A DNA stretch of 5,850 bases from Pseudomonadota bacterium (GTDB lineage Bacteria > Pseudomonadota > Alphaproteobacteria > Sphingomonadales > Sphingomonadaceae). Below the pieces are notes generated by a model. It did no database searches and was not told the origin of the DNA. It was given only the letters and a program-made list of their open reading frames with translations. The stretch is from the NCBI GenBank assembly GCA_023457895.1, contig JAEXAY010000009.1:1-5850 (forward strand). Direction: 5' to 3'. Of this stretch, positions 1-5,752 are shown piece after piece (positions within the stretch are counted from its first letter, which is position 1; every line of letters begins with the position of its first letter). A program made the position numbers and the translations under genes.

Positions 1-148
1 TTTTTCAAAATAATCCGCAAAATCCATTTTGTTTTAACAAATTTTGTAAATTCGTCAAAACAAAAGTGGTTTTGCTAATCTTGGTGATAATTGAGAATTT
101 TGTCCTTCAATTTCCCGCACTTCGCAAAGCCGCGGTCCGTTGGCTGCA
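1..148 (+). repeat. attC-like site 1 (left part outside window)
   Basis: This is the right-hand portion of a long hairpin repeat; the left arm lies before the window. The inner stem pairs 17-35 with 57-75. A small side hairpin pairs 89-94 with 107-112. The conserved right arm CCCGCACTTCGCAAAGCCG is at 114-132, followed by the junction CCGTT (137-141) and the core GTTGGCTGCA (139-148). Positions 1-141 match 4527-4668 in site 4 with only four substitutions and one single-base indel, and the two copies diverge immediately after GTT. By analogy with integrons, the sequence up to G139 belongs to the previous cassette and TT at 140 begins the next one. The geometry is seen directly; the recombination-site role is inferred. 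Confidence 0.7.
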
Positions 149-180
149 ATGTTAGAAAGACTCGTTATAAAAAGACGCAT

Positions 181-206
181 TTTGTCTTAATACCACATTA
201 ACTTTG
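181..206 (+). promoter_or_regulatory. Possible flavobacterial promoter for the cassette 1 operon
   Basis: TAACTTTG at 199-206 matches the Bacteroidota -7 consensus TAnnTTTG exactly and lies 25 bp before the ATG at 232. A TTTG at 181-184 could serve as the -33 element, but the 14-bp gap is shorter than the usual spacing of roughly 17-23 bp. The -7 match alone could arise by chance in DNA this AT-rich. I found no comparably placed match before the genes of the other cassettes. Confidence 0.35.
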
Positions 207-231
207 AAAAATCAATTTAAATAAAATTATT

Positions 232-432
232 ATGGCTTATTTATGGAAAGTGACCGCAAAAAGAAACAATGGTAAGGTTACAAAAGGTATGAGTGTTGAG
301 ATTTACAAAAAAGGGACAAACGCTAAACCTAATCAGGAAGAAATCGCAGATGCCCTCAATGAAAAATATAATGAGGACATTCCTAAAAGCGCTTGTGGAC
401 AATCAAATTTTGATTTTGAACAAATAAACTAA
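232..432 (+). CDS. Small 66-aa protein of unknown function, first gene of operon
   Basis: A complete ORF starts at ATG 232 with an A/T-rich leader and no Shine-Dalgarno, which is usual for Bacteroidota. The protein opens MAYLWKVTAKRNNGKV and is basic at the N-terminus. It has an apparent beta-strand pair (residues 3-10 and 20-25), a predicted helix around 35-46 (QEEIADALNEKY), and an FDFEQI tail. There is no signal peptide, membrane segment or recognisable catalytic motif. I recall similar short MAYxWKV proteins annotated as hypothetical in Bacteroidota, but I cannot name a family. It ends one base before the next ATG, so translational coupling with the membrane protein is likely. Possible roles are a regulatory or antitoxin-like partner of the downstream genes; that is inferred from position only. 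Confidence 0.75.
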   Translation: MAYLWKVTAKRNNGKVTKGMSVEIYKKGTNAKPNQEEIADALNEKYNEDIPKSACGQSNFDFEQIN

Positions 433-433
433 T

Positions 434-1462
434 ATGACCAGAAAACTTTATATTGGACTAGGAATCCTTTTTACGATTTCTATAAGTATTTTTGTGTTCA
501 ATGCGATTTATCAAGGCTCAATTCCAAAAATTGTTGAGGAAATAAATAATAGTTCGATTGGTGCAATTTTAACTGCAATTATAACTGTCCTTCTACTCTC
601 TCAACAATCTTCGAGCGAAGAAGTAAAGGAAAGAAATGTTCGCGTTTTTGAAGAAAAATCTGAAAGATTCAATACTTTTATTAATAAACTTTGGGATATT
701 TGGGATGACAGAGTTGTGAGTTTGGAAGAACTTAATGAACTTATAAAACTTGTTTCAAAAGATATTGTTCTTTATACTAAACCTGAAACAGTTGATAAAA
801 TATTATCACATTTAATCATAATCGCAGACCAAGCAAAACCCGAGAAATCAAACAGTAAAGATGTTGAAGTAACAAAAATTATTCAAAAGAACATTTTTGA
901 CATAATTAATGAATTAGCGAAAGAAATTGGTTTGGGAGGCGAACTAAAACCTGAAATAAGAACAAAACTCAATTCTTTAGAAAACAAAGTGGTTCCATTC
1001 CTTATTCAAAAGGATTTTAAAAAAAATTATATTGAAAACTTTGAAGAAACAATTGAAAACAGTGAGGAACACGACTTTACAAAAATTGAGTACAAAAATA
1101 AATTTTTGTGGTGTCAAATTAAAAACTCTAATGTATTTATGAGGATTGGACCTTTAGAAAGAGAAAATAATCAAAATTTACAGTTTGTTTTCTTCGTTGA
1201 ATTTTGGAGAAATAGAAATTTTCAAAAATACAGAGATGCAGCAAAAGGTTGGAGAAAAGATTTTTTAAAAGGTTCAAATTGGTGGTTTGATGGGAAAAAT
1301 TTTATCAATTTTTCTAATTACGAACAAGTAGAACGAGAATATTATGATATAAATTCTCAGAAAGAAAATCCATTAGCAAAAAAGGCTTTGGAGCTTTACA
1401 ATAATTGGAAATTTGATAATAAAAATATTGAAGAAATAATAGAAGAAGTAACAACAAAATAA
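434..1462 (+). CDS. Two-TM membrane protein with cytoplasmic C-terminal region, unknown function
   Basis: This 342-aa ORF begins one base after the preceding stop and ends four bases before the nuclease gene, so it is the middle gene of an operon. Two hydrophobic segments (about residues 5-27 and 40-57) form an N-terminal hairpin or anchor. A charged, probably coiled region follows (about 60-110, including EEVKERNVRVFEEKSE), then a mixed helical stretch to about 205. The soluble C-terminal domain (about 210-342) is rich in aromatic residues, with FVFFVEFW near 251-258 and NWWFDGKNF near 282-290. I recall similar two-TM, coiled-coil proteins annotated as hypothetical or PD-(D/E)XK-like in Bacteroidota, but I see no clear nuclease motif. 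Its linkage to an Mrr-like enzyme suggests a membrane-associated part of a defence module; this is inference. Confidence 0.85.
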   Translation: MTRKLYIGLGILFTISISIFVFNAIYQGSIPKIVEEINNSSIGAILTAIITVLLLSQQSSSEEVKERNVRVFEEKSERFNTFINKLWDIWDDRVVSLEELNELIKLVSKDIVLYTKPETVDKILSHLIIIADQAKPEKSNSKDVEVTKIIQKNIFDIINELAKEIGLGGELKPEIRTKLNSLENKVVPFLIQKDFKKNYIENFEETIENSEEHDFTKIEYKNKFLWCQIKNSNVFMRIGPLERENNQNLQFVFFVEFWRNRNFQKYRDAAKGWRKDFLKGSNWWFDGKNFINFSNYEQVEREYYDINSQKENPLAKKALELYNNWKFDNKNIEEIIEEVTTK

Positions 1463-1466
1463 AACT

Positions 1467-2492
1467 ATGAATTATTGGTTACACAGAATTTCGCATTTGG
1501 CGGAATTATCATATCCTCTTTTGGAAAGAGGGTTTTTAACAATTGGATTTTCCGACTTTACAAATTCTGACATTATAAAAGATGTCGATAACAATGATTG
1601 GAAATCCTTCAATGAAAAATTTCAAGAAGAATGGGGAGAGTTACCACGAACAAGACATAATTTGTGGAATTTCCTTAAAATGAAAAAAGGAGATAAAATT
1701 ATTGTTCCAAGTTGGGGAACATTTTGGGTTTGTGAAATTGTGGACGAAAAACCACTTTTGATTGGAGAAACATTTTCGGAAGATTTAAAGTCTTGGGGAA
1801 ACAAAACAGTTGAACAAAATAATAATTTACTTATAAAAGAAAATGGAAATGTTTATGATTTAGGTTTCGCTCGTAAAGTTAATGTATTGTACAAAGATAT
1901 TTCAAGAGGTAAATTTGCAGATGCAAGATTGACTTCACGAATGAAGATAAGACAAACTAACGCTCAAATCAACGATTTAAAAGAAAGTGTTGAAAACAGT
2001 ATTCTAAATTTTCAAGCAAATCGTCCCATCCATTTACATTCCGTAATTGTTGAAAAAACTTCATCTTTGATTTTGGATTCCATAAAGAGCGAACTTAATC
2101 CTGACAAGTTTGAAAAGCTTATTACGATTTATTTCAAAACAATTGGAGCAAGCGAAGTTTTTATTCCGGCAAAAAATGAAAATGGAAAAGAAGGTGATGC
2201 GGATATTGTTGCAGTTTTTGAAAGTTTAAAACTAATAATTTACACTCAAGCAAAATTTCAACGAGGCCAAATAAGTGAATGGGCAACAAACCAAATTCTT
2301 GATTACAAAACTAACAAAGAAAGTATTGATGATGGTTATAATAAAATTGCTTGGGTAATTACAACCGCAAACAAATTTAATGAAAATGCAGAAAATCTTG
2401 CAAAAGAAAACGAAATCCAATTAATTAACGGAGTGGAATTTTCAAAAATGCTTCTGAATGTGGGAATAAACCTTTTAAATACTAATCTCTAA
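1467..2492 (+). CDS. Restriction endonuclease with C-terminal Mrr-like catalytic domain
   Basis: This 341-aa protein is the last gene of the cassette 1 operon. The C-terminal domain (about residues 205-335) has the layout of the Mrr catalytic family, a PD-(D/E)XK variant. A helix KFEKLITIYFKTIGA (214-228) is followed by GDADIVAVF (243-251) with candidate metal-binding D244/D246. Next comes a strand IIYTQAKF (257-264) containing the Q-x-K motif Q261-K263, and then a helix and strand ending in WVITT (296-300). The N-terminal part (1-100) begins NYWLHRISH and includes KKGDKIIVPSWGTFWVCEIV (73-92), which resembles an EVE/PUA-like base-reading barrel. That would fit a type IV enzyme cutting modified DNA, but the N-terminal assignment is only a pattern resemblance. 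The ATG at 1467 fits the 4-base operon spacing. The stop is followed after seven bases by the cassette-end repeat core. Confidence 0.85.
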   Translation: MNYWLHRISHLAELSYPLLERGFLTIGFSDFTNSDIIKDVDNNDWKSFNEKFQEEWGELPRTRHNLWNFLKMKKGDKIIVPSWGTFWVCEIVDEKPLLIGETFSEDLKSWGNKTVEQNNNLLIKENGNVYDLGFARKVNVLYKDISRGKFADARLTSRMKIRQTNAQINDLKESVENSILNFQANRPIHLHSVIVEKTSSLILDSIKSELNPDKFEKLITIYFKTIGASEVFIPAKNENGKEGDADIVAVFESLKLIIYTQAKFQRGQISEWATNQILDYKTNKESIDDGYNKIAWVITTANKFNENAENLAKENEIQLINGVEFSKMLLNVGINLLNTNL

Positions 2493-2499
2493 AAAACAC

Positions 2500-2696
2500 T
2501 GCAGCCAACATTGTATTGGCAAAATGCGGGGTTGAATCAAGTTTGAAGATTTGTGATTTTTAGCCGCCGCTGCTTTTTCGTATTATTATTTTTTGTAATT
2601 TAACAATCCGAAAAAAGCATCGGCTACGTTCAGTCTAAATTGAACTTTTCGTTCCATTTTGCCCGCACTTCGCCAATACTTTTTCCGTTATCTGTA
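2500..2696 (+). repeat. attC-like site 2, foldable hairpin between cassettes 1 and 2
   Basis: The left core TGCAGCCAAC (2500-2509) comes from cassette 1 and the right core GTTATCTGTA (2687-2696) opens cassette 2. The outer arms GTATTGGCAAAATGCGGG (2513-2530) and CCCGCACTTCGCCAATAC (2662-2679) pair at 16 of 18 positions; both mismatches are A opposite C on this strand and would be T-G wobbles on the opposite strand. An inner stem pairs TAGCCG...TGCTTTTTCG (2561-2580) with 2608-2626 around an A/T-rich loop. Its interior differs from the other four sites. It begins seven bases after the nuclease stop codon. The site may also act as a transcription barrier, which is not testable here. Confidence 0.75.
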
Positions 2697-4009
2697 ATCT
2701 CATTAAAAGAGCGCATAAAACCAAAATTTAGATAAATACAATGAAAAAAATCCTATTGATTTCCTCAATTATTTATGGAGGAATTTTGTTTGGTCAAAAT
2801 TCAAAATTTGACAAAATTTATTCGACACAAGATTTGATTAAACTTGAAAATTCAGTTACTGAAAATGAGAAACACGATTTTTACAATCAATTTTTCAAAG
2901 CAAATCTTTTTGAAAACATCAAATCAAAATTTAATTCAAAAAAATATACCGATGTAGTTCTTAAAAAATTTACAGACACAATTGTAAACGCTCATTATTG
3001 GGGTGCAGATGAAAAATTTGAACCTGAAAAGATTATTTCTTTTGATGAATATGAAAAACAACAGAAGCAGGGCGAAATTGTAAGAAAAGAGAGTTTAGAA
3101 AAAATGAAGAAAGAAAATAAAAAAGCCTACGATTTATTTGTTGAAATGTCAAAAGGACTTGATAAGAACGAACCAAGTGGAGATATTAAAAAAGATTACG
3201 AAAAATATGTTGCAGGTGTAAACGATAGAAATGCAACTGATCCTTACTCTGAAACAAATAAAAAGTTGCTCATCCAAAAATTAGACAGCAATTTCAGAGG
3301 GAAAAATTATTTTTCCGAAGAAACAAATGAATTATTGGAAAGAAATTTCAATCCTGCATTAGGATCAATTCAATATTTTCCTATCCCTGTTTCAAAACAC
3401 GAAAATGAAGCAGAAATTTATGAAGTAATCCAAAATGATATTTTGGCTTTTGAAATGAATAATGGTTATGCTGCAGGAAGACACACTTTGACATATAAAA
3501 TTGTTGGAAATAATATTATTCCTGTAAATGTTTTTCCTTATGACAAAGAATATAATCTCAACAAAAATTTTGACAAAAAACTAACAAAATATATAAAAAA
3601 TGGTTATCGCTTTGAGGACAGAACAGGTTATGATATGACCAAAAATAAAAATGGAGAATATATAATCACGGCTCCGATTTTTTCAGAAGATGACGCAAAT
3701 GTTTATGCAAGTATGTTAGTTGAATATAAAACAAAAGATTTTAAAAATTATATTCCTTTAAGAGTCCAAAAAAACATTGAAAATAATAAATGGACAATAA
3801 TCAAATAAAAAGAGACTACAGATAACAGTGTATTTGTGCAATGCGGGGGTGAATATATTCTTTGAGAATTCAGTTAAAAAAATCCGCAAAAATGCTTTTC
3901 ATATTTCTTTTTTTCTTAATTTAGAAATCTGAAAAAGCATTTTGCTCAGGGCGATTTGTATTTCCACTTCCGGTTTGCAGTAGCCCGCACTGCACAAATA
4001 CTTTTTCCG
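2688..4009 (+). mobile_element. Gene cassette 2: secreted protein of unknown function
   Basis: The start GTTATCTGTAATCTC (2687-2701) and the end GAGACTACAGATAAC (3812-3826) are inverted repeats matching at 14 of 15 positions, mismatched only at position 11. The cassette contains one + strand gene (2741-3808) and ends with hairpin site 3. I see no clear TAnnTTTG promoter match between the core and the gene, so transcription may come from upstream. Confidence 0.6.
2741..3808 (+). CDS. Secreted protein with signal peptide, unknown function
   Basis: This 355-aa protein begins MKKILLISSIIYGGILFGQN, a short lysine-led signal peptide with a hydrophobic core. It has a likely cleavage site after FGQ near residue 19, a common ending in flavobacterial secreted proteins. 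There is no lipobox cysteine, so a periplasmic or exported soluble protein is more likely than a lipoprotein. The mature part is lysine- and glutamate-rich. A probable helical region (about 95-160, containing YEKQQKQGEIVRKESLEKMK) is followed by a C-terminal half (about 205-355) with beta-like alternation, ending in NNKWTIIK. I recognise no catalytic motif or named family. The start at 2741 is the only one giving a complete signal peptide and lies 54 bp inside the cassette. The stop is followed after eight bases by the cassette-end core. Confidence 0.85.
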   Translation: MKKILLISSIIYGGILFGQNSKFDKIYSTQDLIKLENSVTENEKHDFYNQFFKANLFENIKSKFNSKKYTDVVLKKFTDTIVNAHYWGADEKFEPEKIISFDEYEKQQKQGEIVRKESLEKMKKENKKAYDLFVEMSKGLDKNEPSGDIKKDYEKYVAGVNDRNATDPYSETNKKLLIQKLDSNFRGKNYFSEETNELLERNFNPALGSIQYFPIPVSKHENEAEIYEVIQNDILAFEMNNGYAAGRHTLTYKIVGNNIIPVNVFPYDKEYNLNKNFDKKLTKYIKNGYRFEDRTGYDMTKNKNGEYIITAPIFSEDDANVYASMLVEYKTKDFKNYIPLRVQKNIENNKWTIIK

Positions 4010-4018
4010 TTGTACGAA
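3817..4018 (+). repeat. attC-like site 3, foldable hairpin between cassettes 2 and 3
   Basis: The left core TACAGATAAC (3817-3826) belongs to cassette 2 and the right core GTTGTACGAA (4009-4018) to cassette 3. The outer arms GTATTTGTGCAATGCGGG (3830-3847) and CCCGCACTGCACAAATAC (3984-4001) pair at 17 of 18 positions. Relative to site 2, both strands of the arm have changed together (TTTGTGCA with TGCACAAA), so pairing is preserved. A long inner stem of about 22 bp joins 3886-3908 to 3923-3945 with small offset bulges. The inner stem is nearly identical to that of site 5. Confidence 0.75.
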
Positions 4019-4666
4019 AGCGTTTGGGGAAGTTTTCATAGTTATAAATATACAATTAAGTAGAACTATTTTTCAGTTATAATTCTGAGTTTTAGATATC
4101 TAATAATTTACAAATTTATATAGTTATTTTCTACGTCTACTCTAGCCCAAAAAACAATATTTTATTTCTCAACAATATTTTCCAAAGTAGAAATAGTTTC
4201 AATTTTTTCTAGCTGTTTAATTTTGAGAAAGTCAAAAGATATATTCTAACAAAATTCGTAAAAGTACAACTATAATTAAGTGAATTTTGCATAGAAATTC
4301 TTTGTGTTTTATCATGGGAAGAATGATTTTATTCTGATATGTTTATTAAATATCTTGTGAACCAAAGAGATGTTTTTTTAATATTGGAGAAGACACGATA
4401 CGGCTTCGAAACATAATAATTATAATAGAAGTAGTCTCACATTTTCTGATCTCTAATAATATTGGATAAACGCCTTCGTACAACATCGGTTTTGCAAAAT
4501 GCGGGCTGAGAATATAACTTAGATATTTTTTCAAAATAATCCGCAAAATCCATTTTGTTTTAACAAATTTTGTAAATTCGTCTAAACAAAAGTGGTTTTT
4601 GCTAATACTGGTGATAATTGAGAATTTTGTCCTTCAATTTCCCGCACTTCGCAAAGCCGCGGACCG
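4010..4666 (+). mobile_element. Gene cassette 3: no convincing protein-coding gene
   Basis: The start GTTGTACGAAAGCGTTT (4009-4025) and the end AAACGCCTTCGTACAAC (4468-4484) are inverted repeats matching at 16 of 17 positions, mismatched only at position 11. This is the longest terminal repeat in the window. The cassette body before site 4 is about 450 bp and is broken by stops in all frames. It could be an RNA- or promoter-bearing cassette, carry a very short peptide, or hold a decayed gene. Confidence 0.55.
4019..4474. other. Cassette 3 body without recognisable gene
   Basis: This roughly 450-bp stretch is very AT-rich and has no ORF that looks real on either strand. The longest open stretches are short. 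One is a 25-codon + strand ORF at 4339-4416 (MFIKYLVNQRDVFLILEKTR..., ending GFET), which has protein-like composition and is open for a few codons upstream to a TGA at 4324. Another is a 27-codon hydrophobic ORF on the - strand at 4232-4315 (MIKHKEFLCKIHLIIVVLLR...). A TAATTTTG at 4218-4225 matches the -7 consensus but lacks an obvious -33 partner. No tRNA or strong terminator hairpin is evident. The stretch may be a small-RNA or small-peptide cassette or gene remains; nothing here decides between these. Confidence 0.4.
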
Positions 4667-4675
4667 TTATCTGCA
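4475..4675 (+). repeat. attC-like site 4, foldable hairpin between cassettes 3 and 4
   Basis: The left core TTCGTACAAC (4475-4484) belongs to cassette 3 and the right core GTTATCTGCA (4666-4675) to cassette 4. The outer arms CGGTTTTGCAAAATGCGGG (4487-4505) and CCCGCACTTCGCAAAGCCG (4641-4659) pair with three mismatches: two A opposite C and one T opposite G. The inner stem joins 4543-4561 with 4584-4602. From 4527 onward it is about 96% identical to site 1, and that identity ends after the GTT at 4666-4668. Confidence 0.75.
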
Positions 4676-5743
4676 AGTCTACCAAACAGCGTGTATGAAA
4701 GAATTTATTAATATTTTGTCCACTCGCGAAATTTCAATTTTAATTTGGTCAATTGTTGTTTTCTCGATTTTGATTTACATTGCAAGAAAGGAATTTTTAA
4801 ATGTTATAAAACTTTTATTTAATTATAAAATTTTATTTCCTTTAATTTTCTTTTTCCTGTACAATTTTGGAATTGTCTATATTCTCAAAAAAATTAATTT
4901 TTGGGATTACAATCTTTTTAAAGACACTTTAATTTGGCTTTTTTCTGCAGGTATAATTGTGTTTTTTAATGTAAATAAAATATCAAATACAAACTACTTT
5001 TCTAAAATTCTAAAAGATAATCTGAAAATCATAATATTTCTTGAATTCTTATTGAATTTTTACACCTTTGGACTTATAACAGAACTTATATTGGTACCAA
5101 TCATTTCATTTACATTCATACTATATGAATATTCAAAACATTCAATGAAAAATAACCCTGAACATATAAAAGTCAACAAGTTTTTACAATTTATTCTTTC
5201 AATTATAGGCTCTATTTTCTTGATGAATATAATATTTAGAATCTTTGGAGAGTATGACAAACTATTTACAAGCGAAAATATTAAAACTATTTACTTACCG
5301 ATTATTTTGACTGTACTATCTTTCCCATTTTATTATTTTTTGGCTTTGGGAATGATTTACGAAGAGTTCTTTGTGAGAATTAATTTTATGTTTAGAGATA
5401 ACAGGATAAAAAAAGAACTTAAAAAACAAATTTTGTTAAATGCCAATTATAAAATAAATCGACTAACAAAAATTAGAAATAATTTTGAGAAAGATAAAGC
5501 CTACGAAAAAAATATTGCTGAATATATAAGGTCGATAAGGTAAAAAAGACCTGCAGATAACATTGTATTGGCAAAAGACGGGGTGAATATTGTCTTTGCG
5601 CATTCAGTTAACAAAATTCGCAAAAATGCTTTTCATATTTCTTTTTTCAGTAATTTAGAAATCTGAAAAAGCATTTTGCTCAGGTTCGGTTTTCCTTTGA
5701 AATTGTCTGCAAGGTAGCCCGTCCTTCGCCAATACTTTTTCCG
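4667..5743 (+). mobile_element. Gene cassette 4: polytopic membrane protein
   Basis: The start GTTATCTGCAAGTCT (4666-4680) and the end AGACCTGCAGATAAC (5547-5561) are inverted repeats matching at 14 of 15 positions, mismatched only at position 11. It has one + strand gene, starting 28 bp inside the cassette and ending eight bases before the end core. It shares its core type (GTTATCTG) and closing-site family with cassette 2. Confidence 0.6.
4695..5543 (+). CDS. Polytopic integral membrane protein, unknown function
   Basis: This 282-aa protein starts at ATG 4695 (MKEFINILSTREISILIWS). The frame stays open upstream to an ATG at 4599, but those 32 codons lie mostly within hairpin site 4, which is repeated elsewhere as non-coding DNA, so the later start is preferred. 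About seven hydrophobic segments are visible, near residues 12-29, 45-64, 76-93, 111-126, 127-145, 163-183 and 197-222. A charged, probably cytoplasmic tail (about 234-282) follows, rich in lysine, arginine and asparagine. Polar residues within or beside the membrane region include NFWDYNLFKDTLIWLF (68-83) and the EFLLNFYTFGLITELILVP stretch (117-135). I recall similar membrane proteins annotated as hypothetical in Bacteroidota and other accessory regions, but know no function. Codon and base composition resemble the neighbouring genes. Confidence 0.85.
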   Translation: MKEFINILSTREISILIWSIVVFSILIYIARKEFLNVIKLLFNYKILFPLIFFFLYNFGIVYILKKINFWDYNLFKDTLIWLFSAGIIVFFNVNKISNTNYFSKILKDNLKIIIFLEFLLNFYTFGLITELILVPIISFTFILYEYSKHSMKNNPEHIKVNKFLQFILSIIGSIFLMNIIFRIFGEYDKLFTSENIKTIYLPIILTVLSFPFYYFLALGMIYEEFFVRINFMFRDNRIKKELKKQILLNANYKINRLTKIRNNFEKDKAYEKNIAEYIRSIR

Positions 5744-5752
5744 TTGTACGAC
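5552..5752 (+). repeat. attC-like site 5, foldable hairpin between cassettes 4 and 5
   Basis: The left core TGCAGATAAC (5552-5561) belongs to cassette 4 and the right core GTTGTACGAC (5743-5752) opens cassette 5. The outer arms GTATTGGCAAAAGACGGG (5565-5582) and CCCGTCCTTCGCCAATAC (5718-5735) pair at 16 of 18 positions. Here the usual TGCGGG/CCCGCA has changed to GACGGG/CCCGTC on both sides, which keeps the stem intact. The inner stem joins 5620-5642 with 5657-5679 and is nearly identical to site 3. Confidence 0.75.

Larger units (their letters stand above)
140..2687 (+). mobile_element. Gene cassette 1: three-gene operon with Mrr-like nuclease
   Basis: The boundaries are placed between G and TT of successive GTT cores, following the integron convention. 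The start GTTGGCTGCAATGTT (139-153) and the end AACACTGCAGCCAAC (2495-2509) are inverted repeats matching at 14 of 15 positions, with the only mismatch at position 11. The cassette carries three genes on the + strand and ends with hairpin site 2. It is the longest cassette here (about 2.5 kb) and the only one with several genes. Mobility is inferred from the paired ends; no integrase is present in the window. Confidence 0.6.

Noticed and set aside
1622..1804. Reverse-strand frame within the Mrr-like gene
   Set aside because: It is fully overlapped by a well-supported gene with visible motifs and has no independent support.
2232..2420. Reverse-strand frame opposite the nuclease catalytic domain
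   Set aside because: It is a shadow of the catalytic domain coding sequence; its cysteine and phenylalanine richness is typical of antisense translation of AT-rich genes.
2500..2696. Site hairpins as simple rho-independent terminators
   Set aside because: The stems are long, interrupted and AT-rich, and a GC-rich stem followed directly by a T-run is not seen. Conserved CCGTT junctions and cassette-matched cores point to another main function, though termination as a side effect cannot be excluded.
4346..4546. Reverse-strand 66-codon frame in cassette 3
   Set aside because: Its first third lies inside hairpin site 4, which is repeated non-coding DNA, and it crosses the cassette end. It has no recognisable protein character and the opposite orientation to all genes.
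4599..4694. Upstream start for the cassette 4 membrane protein
   Set aside because: The extra 32 codons translate the right arm of repeat site 4. Starting at 4695 puts the whole gene inside its cassette and begins with a natural membrane-protein N-terminus.
5060..5260. Reverse-strand frame within the cassette 4 gene
   Set aside because: It is a shadow of the membrane protein coding region with no initiation context or motif.
1..5752. Repeats as MITEs, REP elements or a CRISPR array
   Set aside because: The repeats lack constant ends and target-site duplications; their terminal sequences change from site to site but match across the intervening cassette. They are about 200 bp and separated by genes, unlike CRISPR repeats and spacers.
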